In this document: in pieces, positions 31,774 through 41,300 of the stretch
Position numbering within the stretch: the first letter of the stretch is position 1
How the letters are laid out: each line of letters starts with the position of its first letter
Assembly: GCF_010015475.1 (NCBI RefSeq)
Contig: NZ_SSNI01000042.1
Coordinates: 1 to 51,648 of the forward strand
Direction of reading: 5' to 3'
DNA from: Pontibacter pamirensis
Lineage (GTDB): Bacteria > Bacteroidota > Bacteroidia > Cytophagales > Hymenobacteraceae
Length of the DNA stretch: 51,648 nucleotides
Position numbers and translations under genes: made by a program
Notes under the pieces: model-generated
Databases searched by the model: none
Told to the model about the DNA's origin: nothing
The model's input: the letters and a program-made list of their open reading frames with translations, nothing else

Positions 31774-34700
31774 ATGAAAAGAATACTTCTGAGTTTAGGG
31801 GTAAAGGTATTGCTAATCTTTGTGTGCATGACAGCTATGGCACAACAGCCCACTCTGAAGTGGGCGCAGCTTTACAATGGGATGGACAGCTGGCTTGATG
31901 AACCTGCCGGGATAGTTGTGGACGAAGGGGGCAACTCTTTTGTAACAGGTACAAGCAGAGGATTAGGTATCGAGAAAATCAGGACGGTTAAATACGCTGC
32001 CTCAGGCGAGGAACTCTGGGCTGTGCAAGTCGAAAGTAACGCTACAGCCAGGGCCATTGCCATTGATGAGGCAGGTGGTGTGTATATTACGGGCTTTCGT
32101 TACGGCAATGAAACAGGTGCTGACTTCATTATTATCCGTTATGATGCTGCTACAGGCGAACAGAACTGGATACAGCAATATAATGGACCAGCCAGTAATT
32201 TTGATTTTCCCATAGCTATTGCAGCTGACAATGCAGGTGGGGTATATGTTACGGGCTATAGTTACAGCAGCGAAACCGGTGCGGATTACGCCACAGTACG
32301 CTACGCGGCGGCTACCGGAGAAGAGACATGGGCTATGCGCTATAATGGCCCTACTAACGGACTTGATGACCCTAAATCTATTGCTGTTGACAATAACGGC
32401 GGTGTATATGTGACGGGTACAAGCGATGGAGACTATGCCACCGTCCGCTACGATGCCGCTACCGGAGAAGAGTCCTGGGTGATGCGGTATAATACCTCTG
32501 ATACAGCTATGGACGCCGCCGCCGCGGTGGCCGTAGACGGCGGCGGTGTGTACGTTACAGGTAGCAGTAACACTGACTACGCCACCATTCGCTATGATGC
32601 AGCCACAGGAGAGGAATCCTGGGTGATGCGGTATAATGGCTCTGATATTGGGCTCGATGCTGCTACCGCTCTAGCAGTAGGCAAAGATGGCGGTGTGTAT
32701 GTGACCGGCTCCAGTAATGGTGACTACGCCACCATTCGCTACGATGCTGCTACAGGGGAAGAGTCTTGGATTATGCAGTATAACGGACCTGGCGGTGGCA
32801 ATGATGAAGCTAGGTATATACTTGTAAGCGATGATGGAGGAGTGATTGTTTCTGGCTCCAGTCCTAACTACAGTAGCGGTACTGGTATCGACTTTGCCAC
32901 CGTCCGCTACGATGCCGCCTCAGGGGAAGAGCAATGGACAATGCGCTACAACAGCGCCGATAACGGAAACGATGAGGTCAGAGGTATCACTGCTGGCAAC
33001 GGTAGTGTGTATGCTACCGGCTTCAGCAACGGCAACTACGTCACTATCCGCTATGATGCCATCACCGGAGAGCAGGAATGGATACAGTATTTTGATGGAA
33101 TAGGCAGTATGATTGATGAAGCAATTGCCGTGGCTGTGGACGCAGCAGGCAACAGTTATGTAACAGGTACCAGCAGAGGAGTGAGTTCCAGAAGAATATC
33201 CACCATTAAATATGCTGCTTCGGGTGAGGAACTCTGGGCAGTGCAGCATGAGAGCAGTTCTACTGCCAGAGCTATCGCCTTTAAAAACGGTGCAGTGTTT
33301 GTAACCGGCTCCAGCAACGGCGACTATGTCACTGTTCGCTATGACGCTGCCACTGGAGAAGAGATGTGGGCCATGCAATACGATGGGCCTGCCAATAGCG
33401 CAGATGAGGCAGTTGCCATTGCTTTAGACGATACAGGTGGCGTGTACATAACCGGCTCAAGCTACGGCAGTGGAACAGGTCCTGACTATGCTACTGTTCG
33501 CTATGATGTTGCCACAGGAGAGGAAATGTGGGTAATGCGTTATAATGGCGGCAACAATGGGTTTGATGAAGCTAGAGCCATCGCAACCGACAACAATGGG
33601 AGCGTGTATGTGACCGGCTATACTGATGATGGCAGTGGGGCCGGCCCTGACTATGCCACCATTCGCTACGATGCCGCCACAGGTGAGCAGATTTGGTTGA
33701 AGAATTACGATGGCCCTTCAAACAGCAACGATCAGGCTACAGCTATTGCCGTTGACGAAGCAGGTGGCATATACGTGACGGGCTCAAGCAACGGCAGTGG
33801 AACCGGTCTTGATTATGCTACTATTCGTTACAGCCCTTACACCGGAGATGAATTATGGATAATGCGGTACAACGGACCAGATGGCAACATTGATGAGGCC
33901 ACTGCCATCGCCGTTGGTAATGATGGTGGGGTGTTTGTTACTGGGTCCAGCCACAGTCCTACAGGCCCAGATTTTGCCACTATCCGCTATGATGCCATCA
34001 CCGGAGAAGAAATTTGGGCTATGCGGTACAACGGTCCCGCTAATGGCTTTGATATAGCAAGGGCTATTGTTATCAACCCGGAAGAAGGTGTATACGTCAC
34101 CGGAACAAGTATCAGCATTACCTCCGATATTGCCACTGTCCGCTACGATGCTGCTACAGGTGAGCAAACCTGGGCTGCAATCTACGACGGCCATGAAAAC
34201 AGACAGGATGAAGGAAGAGCAATCGCTATTGATAGCACTGGTGGAGTAATAGTTACTGGTTATAGCAATGGTTCCGAAACAGGAAACGATTTTATAACCC
34301 TCAAATACAGCCTGCGGCAGGAACAGTGTCCTGAACTGGAGCAGGGAGTGATAACGGGCACCTTAAACGCGGCAGTTAATACCACCGGCTCAGTCTATAC
34401 CCTCTCCGGCACCGGAGCCACCACATTCGCTTTCTGGAGCATTACAGGCAGTGAGGGTAACCCTTACACCGGCTTCACCGGACAGGACAGCCCCACCGTT
34501 TCCGTTGACTGGCCATCAGAGCCTGACTTTTATAAGATAAGTCTCACCTACGGCACGCCCGAAGGCTGCACCATCAGCACCTCCCCTATATATGTGCATG
34601 TGTTTGACCCGGATGCGGGCTTAGTGACAGGTAGCGGCTGGCTCAACTCACCCGCTGATGGCGACTACGAGTTTATGCAGAGCAGCAGAAAGGCTCTCTT

Positions 34701-35433
34701 TAGCCTGATGGCAAGGTACAGTAGTAGGTATGAAAACCAGATACTGGGCTCCACTATGCTCCTGCTGCATGCCGGCTCCTTCACCTTCCGAAGCACCTCC
34801 TTTGAGGATGGGACACTGGTTATCATAGATAACAGGGCCTACTACAGGGGGCGCGGCAGCGTCACCTACTGGGGGGGGGCGGAACACCCTGTCGAGGATG
34901 AGCGCCAGTTTGGCTTTTTGGTGGCAGCCGCCGACGGTGATTTCGGAGAGAGCTCAGCACCAGACAAGTTCCGCCTCCAAATCTATGTCATCAACGAAGA
35001 TGGCTCCCAGGGAGCTGTTGTCTACGACAGCCAGGCCGGCTGCCCATCAGCCCGTCTGGACGATAACGCCGAGGCCTGCACCGCTATAGGCGGGGGCAAC
35101 ATTACTATCCACAAGCCCAGCGTGAACGAGGTAGTTGACATGCTCTTATTCCCCGCCAGAGTGGTTGTTGAAGCTCAGGAGTTGGAGATCTACCCTACAG
35201 CTGTTTCCGACAGAGCCACGGTGAGCTTCTCGCTTGAGCATCCGGGTGATTACGCCCTGGAACTATATGACATGAAAGGCGCGCTCGTAAAGCGCATCGC
35301 CGCCGGGGCGGCCGAGGCTGGCATACGGTATGAGCAGGAGATTTGGGTAGAAGGAATGGGCACAGGTCTTTACCTGGCCCGCCTCACCACCAGCGACAAA
35401 GTGCAGACTGTAAAGATGGTGGTACAGCGATAG
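31774..35433 (+). CDS. Secreted double beta-propeller (SBBP-type repeat) protein with T9SS sorting domain
   Basis: The 1219-aa protein has a signal peptide (cleavage near residue 23) and about 15 repeats of roughly 50-57 residues with the pattern DEA.AIAVD..GGVYVTGSS...DYATIRYDAATGEE.W. The repeats form two super-units starting near residues 48 and 459; each opens with GN(S)..VTGTSRG and TVKYAASGEELWAVQ, suggesting two propellers. An Ig/PKD-like domain (about 848-940) follows, then a post-COAP-1-like domain starting VTGSGW (about 947-1110). The type A T9SS sorting domain (about 1137-1219) carries LEIYPTAVSDRA and ends VQTVKMVVQR. It should be exported and attached or released at the cell surface; ligand unknown. 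A run of nine Gs at 34871-34879 lies in frame. Confidence 0.87.
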   Translation: MKRILLSLGVKVLLIFVCMTAMAQQPTLKWAQLYNGMDSWLDEPAGIVVDEGGNSFVTGTSRGLGIEKIRTVKYAASGEELWAVQVESNATARAIAIDEAGGVYITGFRYGNETGADFIIIRYDAATGEQNWIQQYNGPASNFDFPIAIAADNAGGVYVTGYSYSSETGADYATVRYAAATGEETWAMRYNGPTNGLDDPKSIAVDNNGGVYVTGTSDGDYATVRYDAATGEESWVMRYNTSDTAMDAAAAVAVDGGGVYVTGSSNTDYATIRYDAATGEESWVMRYNGSDIGLDAATALAVGKDGGVYVTGSSNGDYATIRYDAATGEESWIMQYNGPGGGNDEARYILVSDDGGVIVSGSSPNYSSGTGIDFATVRYDAASGEEQWTMRYNSADNGNDEVRGITAGNGSVYATGFSNGNYVTIRYDAITGEQEWIQYFDGIGSMIDEAIAVAVDAAGNSYVTGTSRGVSSRRISTIKYAASGEELWAVQHESSSTARAIAFKNGAVFVTGSSNGDYVTVRYDAATGEEMWAMQYDGPANSADEAVAIALDDTGGVYITGSSYGSGTGPDYATVRYDVATGEEMWVMRYNGGNNGFDEARAIATDNNGSVYVTGYTDDGSGAGPDYATIRYDAATGEQIWLKNYDGPSNSNDQATAIAVDEAGGIYVTGSSNGSGTGLDYATIRYSPYTGDELWIMRYNGPDGNIDEATAIAVGNDGGVFVTGSSHSPTGPDFATIRYDAITGEEIWAMRYNGPANGFDIARAIVINPEEGVYVTGTSISITSDIATVRYDAATGEQTWAAIYDGHENRQDEGRAIAIDSTGGVIVTGYSNGSETGNDFITLKYSLRQEQCPELEQGVITGTLNAAVNTTGSVYTLSGTGATTFAFWSITGSEGNPYTGFTGQDSPTVSVDWPSEPDFYKISLTYGTPEGCTISTSPIYVHVFDPDAGLVTGSGWLNSPADGDYEFMQSSRKALFSLMARYSSRYENQILGSTMLLLHAGSFTFRSTSFEDGTLVIIDNRAYYRGRGSVTYWGGAEHPVEDERQFGFLVAAADGDFGESSAPDKFRLQIYVINEDGSQGAVVYDSQAGCPSARLDDNAEACTAIGGGNITIHKPSVNEVVDMLLFPARVVVEAQELEIYPTAVSDRATVSFSLEHPGDYALELYDMKGALVKRIAAGAAEAGIRYEQEIWVEGMGTGLYLARLTTSDKVQTVKMVVQR

Positions 35434-35525
35434 CGGGAGACAAGCTATATAATTCAGCACAAACTTGGTAATTTGGTAATAATGAATGACCCTAAAAATC
35501 GCTTTTGGTGAAATGGCTGCTTTTA

Positions 35526-35568
35526 AGCCGTTGAGCCTACCTTCAATCAAACGGTGGGCTCAACGGCT
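35526..35568. terminator. Bidirectional hairpin between convergent genes
   Basis: A 16-bp stem is formed by AGCCGTTGAGCCTACC (35526-35541) and GGTGGGCTCAACGGCT (35553-35568), with one G-U pair. It lies between the propeller gene and the minus-strand signalling operon and could serve both. Confidence 0.7.
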
Positions 35569-35754
35569 ATAATCTTTGTACCTGAGTTTAAGTGGCCTTC
35601 AAAATTACTTATCGGTTACTCAACACTTCATTATTTATCTGCTGCTTTTCAAGTTCGATAAATATTCTCATCAGCACTCCTGAAAGCCAAGTTTCACTGT
35701 TGCAACAGCTACGAAGCACAAGCGGAAGAATGTGCAGGAATGGTTTAGCAGGTT

Positions 35755-36957
35755 TTACTTGAGATAGACTTTAAAAGCTGATCCCTTCCCCAGCTCACTG
35801 TTAAACTCAATTTTACCGCCGCAGTTTTCAACGATTCTCTTGACAATTGCCAGTCCCACGCCTGTACCCTCCACGTGCGTATGCAGCCGCTTGAACATGC
35901 CGAACACCTTTTGCTGGTCCTGCTTTCTTAGACCAAGGCCATTATCCCGCACGGTAAGAAGCGTAAAATCATTTACGGCAGTTGTGGTCACCATTATTTC
36001 AGGCTTTCTGTCGGGGGAGCTGTATTTAATGGAATTGGAAACTAGGTTATAGAGGATGCTCCGCAGGTTTTTTCTGGAAAAGGAGATCTCCGGTGCCTGC
36101 GAAAAATCATCTGTTATCACCGCATCGTGTTCCTCCGTCATGTCCTTGATGTTCAGTTTTACTTCTTCCAGCAATTCCTTAAAACTAACTTTATCTTTTT
36201 CTGTGGCAGCCTCATACTGCACTTTCGCTACTTCTGTTAAATCCAGCAGTATGTTCTTAAAGCGGCTGATAGAACTGTGCATCATTTCCATAATGGGTGC
36301 CACCCCCTCCGGATGAGGCCCTTTGTCCTGTAAAGTTTCGTGCAGCGCTGTCATCAGCCCTTCAATGTTGTTGATGGGCGCTTTCAGGTCATGCGACGCA
36401 GTATATACAAAATTGTCCAGGTCTTTATTTACCATGGTGAGTTCCCTGGTGCGCTCTTTCACCCGTTCCTCCAGTTGCTGGTTTATTTCAACTGTTAGTT
36501 TGTTCACCTTCTCAAGCTCTTTCTTCTGCAGGTAAAACCGGACAAACGTAGAGACTTTTGCCTTGGTGATGTATGGATGAAGGGGTTTAAACAGGAAATC
36601 CACAGCTCCGGCCTCGAAGCCCTCTATCACGTGTGCATCTTGCTCGTCTATGGCGGTAACAAAAATGATGGGGATGTTCCTGGTTTTGGATATGTCCCGG
36701 AGGTAGCGTGCCACCTCGTAACCGTTCATGCCTGGCATCTGCACATCCAGCAGAATCAGGGCAAGCTCTTCCTGCAGCGCAATTTTTAAAGCCTCCTCCC
36801 CTGAACTGGCAAAAAGGTAAGTGATATTTTCATCTTCTTTTGACAGTAAGCTTTCAAGGCTGACCAGATTTTCAGCCTTGTCATCAACCAAAAGAATTTT
36901 TACCGGGTGAATGCCGGAAGCCAAGGCAGTTGGTTGAGTATATGGGTCAGTGGTCAT
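35755..36957 (-). CDS. Response regulator-histidine kinase fusion (REC-HisKA-HATPase)
   Basis: The 400-aa cytoplasmic protein has an N-terminal receiver domain (about 18-135; phosphoacceptor Asp71 in LILLDVQMPG, Lys124 in FKPL), a coiled linker (140-180) and a HisKA domain with His189 in YTASHDLKAP. The ATPase domain has Asn304/Asn308 (YNLVSNSIKYSS) and glycine boxes VRDNGLGL and GTGVGLAIV. A receiver ahead of a kinase lets upstream phosphorylation control kinase activity. It is the last gene of the operon and overlaps cheB by 11 nt. The TASHDLKAPINNIEG type is common in bacteriophytochrome-like and Bacteroidota kinases. Confidence 0.92.
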   Translation of the reverse strand: MTTDPYTQPTALASGIHPVKILLVDDKAENLVSLESLLSKEDENITYLFASSGEEALKIALQEELALILLDVQMPGMNGYEVARYLRDISKTRNIPIIFVTAIDEQDAHVIEGFEAGAVDFLFKPLHPYITKAKVSTFVRFYLQKKELEKVNKLTVEINQQLEERVKERTRELTMVNKDLDNFVYTASHDLKAPINNIEGLMTALHETLQDKGPHPEGVAPIMEMMHSSISRFKNILLDLTEVAKVQYEAATEKDKVSFKELLEEVKLNIKDMTEEHDAVITDDFSQAPEISFSRKNLRSILYNLVSNSIKYSSPDRKPEIMVTTTAVNDFTLLTVRDNGLGLRKQDQQKVFGMFKRLHTHVEGTGVGLAIVKRIVENCGGKIEFNSELGKGSAFKVYLK

Positions 36958-37519
36958 GTAAAGAGAGTAAAAATGAGTGAATACGCTCTAATTTCATTAT
37001 CCTGCAGTCAGGGATAATATCTATAGCCGATAAAGGCATGGTGTCTACTTCAGCCTCTTCAGGATCTTGTACTATGGCCATGCCTCCTTTATCAAAGATA
37101 TAACTTAATCCTGAACTTCCATCTTTACTAGCCCCACTCAGGAGAATTCCGATAGTGTTTTTACCAAAAACATCCGCAGCACTCATGAAGGTCACATCAA
37201 TGGAAGGCCGTGAATAATTCTCTAACTCTGAAACATCTAATGAAAAAGTATGGTCTTTCTCCAGCAGCACATGATAGTTGGATGGCGCCAGATAAACATA
37301 CCCAGGCGCCAGCTTCTCCTTCTCTCCTATCTCCACAGCTTTCAAAGAAATCCGTTTCTCAAACAACTCCTGCAGGTTCCCTTCCAGGTTTCTCAACCTG
37401 TGCAGTACCAGTATGATGGGTATGGGGTACGTTGCCGGCAGCTCCTTCAATACAGACAGCGAGGCATGGATCCCTCCCCAGGAGCCGCCCATTACTATCA
37501 ACTTCGATGACGTTTCCAT
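36947..37519 (-). CDS. CheB-type methylesterase domain protein (no receiver)
   Basis: The 190-aa protein is only the C-terminal catalytic half of CheB. The triad is Ser13 (MGGSWGG), His40 (LVLHRL) and Asp133 (SGASKDGSSGL). The family's APGYVYLAPSNYHVLLE segment and the late motif VQDPEEAEVDTMPLSAI are present. Chemotaxis CheB removes methyl groups from receptor glutamates and is controlled by its receiver, which is absent here. It overlaps cheR by 1 nt and the REC-kinase by 11 nt, so the three should be translated together. Confidence 0.9.
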   Translation of the reverse strand: METSSKLIVMGGSWGGIHASLSVLKELPATYPIPIILVLHRLRNLEGNLQELFEKRISLKAVEIGEKEKLAPGYVYLAPSNYHVLLEKDHTFSLDVSELENYSRPSIDVTFMSAADVFGKNTIGILLSGASKDGSSGLSYIFDKGGMAIVQDPEEAEVDTMPLSAIDIIPDCRIMKLERIHSFLLSLHDH

Positions 37520-38349
37520 CAGTCTGTTTTGCGGTATATCCTGTTAAGCTTGTCTACGGGGTTATAGCTGCTGCTGATTTGCGACATAGACAAGGTTTCT
37601 TTCTTCCCAAGGGCCAGGTAGCCCAGGCTCACCAGGCTTTCATCAAACAGCTTAAAAACCCTCTCCTGGAGCTCTTTGTTAAAGTAGATGAGCACGTTTC
37701 GGCACAGAACCAGGTGAAACTCATTGAAAGAAGTATCACTCGCCAGGTTATGAGGATAGAACACCACATTCTTTATCAGGGACGAATCGAATTTCACGCT
37801 GCCGTAATTGCTGTTATAATAGCGTGAAAACTCCTGAGTGCCTCCTGAAGCATAATAACCAGCTGTATAGCCCGTCATGTTAGCAGCTGAAAAAATACCT
37901 TCTTTCGCCTGCTTCAGCACCTTCTGGTTTATGTCTGTGGCATAAATCTTTGTCCTGCCTAGCAGGTCCGCCTCCTGTAAAAGTATAGCCAGCGAGAAAA
38001 GCTCTTCGCCTGTGGAACAACCTGCGTCCCATATCTTAATAAAAGGGTAAGTAGAAAGGATAGGCAGCACATTATTGCGCAGCGACAGAAAGAAAGAAGG
38101 GTCACGGAACATCTCCGTCACATTCACGGTAATTTCCTGCAGAAAATTCTCAAAGAAATAACTGTCGCCCATCAGTGCTTTCCGCAGATCCTCCAAAGAA
38201 CTCAGGTGCCTGTGCGTCAGAAACCGCTTAATCCTCCTGTAAACTGATGCCCGCGCATAGCCATTAAAGTCATACCCGTACTGGGTGTGCATCTCTCTGA
38301 TCAGCACCTCAACATCCTGCTCAAAATGAGCGTCATCACTAAACTTCAT
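37519..38349 (-). CDS. CheR-type glutamate methyltransferase
   Basis: The 276-aa SAM-dependent methyltransferase has a CheR N-terminal helical domain (about 10-85, with SVYRRIKRFLTHR and EITVNVTEMFRDPSFF) and a catalytic domain. The SAM loop is DAGCSTGEELFSLAI near residue 108, followed by IYATDINQKVLKQAKEGIF and LVLCRNVLIYFNKELQERV. In chemotaxis, CheR methylates receptor glutamates. It overlaps the upstream hybrid kinase gene by 11 nt. No methyl-accepting receptor gene is near, so the substrate may be the kinase itself or a remote protein. Confidence 0.92.
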   Translation of the reverse strand: MKFSDDAHFEQDVEVLIREMHTQYGYDFNGYARASVYRRIKRFLTHRHLSSLEDLRKALMGDSYFFENFLQEITVNVTEMFRDPSFFLSLRNNVLPILSTYPFIKIWDAGCSTGEELFSLAILLQEADLLGRTKIYATDINQKVLKQAKEGIFSAANMTGYTAGYYASGGTQEFSRYYNSNYGSVKFDSSLIKNVVFYPHNLASDTSFNEFHLVLCRNVLIYFNKELQERVFKLFDESLVSLGYLALGKKETLSMSQISSSYNPVDKLNRIYRKTD

Positions 38350-41300
38350 AAAGCCAAACCCGCATTAAGGTTAACAACTTGTCTGTGTCTACTGGTTTAG
38401 GCACATAGTCTGAGGCACCTGCTTCTATACACTTCTCTTTATCTTCTTTCATAGCTTTGGCCGTAAGGGCAATAACGGGAAGTTGCTTAAAACGCAAATT
38501 TTCCCGGATTCGTTTTGTTGCCTCAATGCCATCCATTTCCGGCATCATCACATCCATTAGCACGATATGGATTCCTTTTTCCGTTTCCAGCTTCTGAAGC
38601 GCCTCTTTACCATTGTATGCTGCTATTACCTCCATACCATGCAGTTCAAGCAAGCTACTCAAGGAATAAATGTTTCGAACATCGTCATCTACCACCAGCA
38701 CTTTCTTACCTATCAGAATCTCTTCCGGCACATGCAGCTTCATTTTAAATCCATTCCCCGTCGGTAGCTTCTGGTTTACCTTGTGCAGGAACAACTGCAC
38801 CTCATCGAGCAGGCGCAAATAAGAGTATTCATTTTTGATGATAATGGTGTTGGCAAACTCTTTCAGCGCATTCTCTTCCTCCTCGGTCAGGTCCTTCCCC
38901 GAATAGATGACAATCGGTATAGCCGCCAGGCCTTTCTGGGACCTGAGGTTTTTCATCCACTCATACCCTTTCATGCCCGGCAGGTTCAAGTCGAGGATAA
39001 TGCAATCCACTTTCTGCCTGGCCAGTATGCGCTCTGCCTCCTCGGCAGAGTATGCGGATGTTGACTTAAGGCCATGCGCCAGCAGCAACTCCGCCACCGC
39101 CTTGTTCTCAATCTCATTATCTTCTACAATCAGGATGTTCTCGATGGAGGCGTCTGATAGTCCGGAGATAGTGTTAAATGCATTGTTCAGCATTTCAAGT
39201 GTTACCGGCTTGGGCAGATACTCTTCTTTATCTACAGCCTCTCCAATCACCTCCTGGTCGTAAGCCGACATCACGTGCACGCTGGTATGGCGCAGGTCCT
39301 TATCTTCCCTTATCTGCTTCAGCACCTCCCAGCCGGTGGTATCCGGCAGGTGGATATCGAGCAGAATAGCATCGGGTTTCTCTTCCCGGGCCAGGCGAAG
39401 CCCCTCTTCTCCGGTATAGGCCTGGTATATTATAAAATTCTTGGCGGCGGCAAAATCAGCCAGTATGTCGCTGAACCCCTTGTCGTCTTCCACTATCAGC
39501 ACTGAGACAGCCTTTTTTTCCTTTGGCTCTATTTTCTCAAACACATGCCGTACCGATTCTGCTTTTCTTTCCGAAGAGGCTGCAGCCTGCTTCGCCGGTA
39601 CCGTTTTGCGTGCCTCTGCGAAAGGTACTCTCGGCAGGTACAGTGTAAAGGTGCTTCCCTTGCCCGGTTCGCTTTCCAGCATCAGTTCACCACCTAAGAG
39701 CGTTGCCAGTTCTTTGCTGATGGTGAGCCCAAGGCCAGTGCCCCCATACTTGCGGGTAGTGGAAGTATCCTCCTGCTGGAATGCCTCAAATATCACCTCC
39801 TGTTTCTCCTTCGGAATGCCAATACCCGTGTCGCGCACAGAAAAGGCAACAATATCTGCCTGCTCCCGGAGCTGCTCTGATTTAAATGCCGGTTTCTTAT
39901 GGACCGGATAAATGGAAAGCGCTACCTCGCCCCCCTCACCGGTAAATTTAATGGCATTCCCGATAAAGTTCTTCAGTATCTGCTCAAGGCGGAAATGGTC
40001 CGTCACAATGGCGTCGAAGCTGCCTGGGGTATAGTGTTCGCTGAAACGGACTTTCTTTCTGGCAGCCATCTCCCCGAACAAGGGCTCCAGCGATATCTCC
40101 TCCAGCTTTATCTCATCTGTCTCCAGCCTAATCATACCTGACTCTATCTTCGATAGATCCAGAATCTCATTGATGAGTTTCAGCAGGTCGTTGCCAGACT
40201 TATGGATGATGCTGGCATGGTCAATTTGCTTTGTTGATAAGGTGCTCTCTGCATTATCGGCCAGCAGCCTGGAAAGGATCAGGATACTGTTCAGAGGCGT
40301 GCGCAGCTCATGCGACATGTTGGCCAGGAAGTCGCTCTTATACTTACTCACGGTTTCCACCTGCTGTATCTTCAGCTCAATGGCTTCCCGCGCACCTTCC
40401 AATGCCTTGTTTTTGGTGTTGAGTGCTTCGTACTGCTCTTCCAGCAACTGCGCCTTTTCTTCCAATTCCGAGTTCTTCTCCTGTAGCTCCTCCTGGTTCA
40501 CGCGCAGCTCTTCTTCTGATGCCTTTAGCTCCGCATTCAGCTGGCGTAGTTCTTCCTGCTGTGTTTCCAGCTCCTCCGCCTGGTTCTGCGTTTCGTAAAG
40601 AAGTTCCTGCGTTTGAAGGTGTACTTTTAGGGTATGCACGACCACAGATATTCTTTCAGAAACGGCATTAAAGAATTTCTGCTGCAGCGCACTGTATGGC
40701 TGGCGGGCGCAAAGCTCCAGAGCTCCCACCAGACGGGATGAAAAATAAAGCGGTATGATAATGATGGAAGCCGGTTCAATATCTGATAGTCCGGTTCTAA
40801 TCTTCATGTACTCCTCAGGCACATTCTCCAGCACTTTCACTTTTCTTTCGCTTACCACCTGCCCTACTTTGCCTGTACCTACCTCAAAAGATGGAAGTTG
40901 ATCTCTGCTGTACTGTATGCCGTAACTGGCTGCAGGCTCCAGTTTTCCGTTATTGTTGTGTAGGTACAGGATTCCTGCCTCAGAGCCGGAATAATCACAT
41001 AAAAAGGAAATGGCCTTATCAGCTATGCTGTTCAATGCTGTTTCTCCGCCAAGCAGGTTGTTCAGTTCTGACACCCCCGTCAGAACCCAGCTTCTGTTTG
41101 AATTTTCAGAGGTAAAGGCCTGAAGGTTCTCCTTCATGTCTTTAATGGCATAACTCAGCACGTCCTCCTCACTCTGCACCGCTACTTGTACATCGTACCT
41201 GCCCTCCCCAATAGCCTGTGCTACCTGTGAGAGCGCAATATTTTTGTCTAGTACACCCCTGAAAGACGCTGCCACACTGCCAATTTCATCTTCGCTGTCG

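Noticed and set aside
40170..40598. Ser-rich open frame on the plus strand inside the hybrid kinase gene
   Set aside because: It is antisense to the Glu/Gln-rich coiled coil; its serine-rich composition is the mirror of those codons, and no family pattern or start signal is visible.
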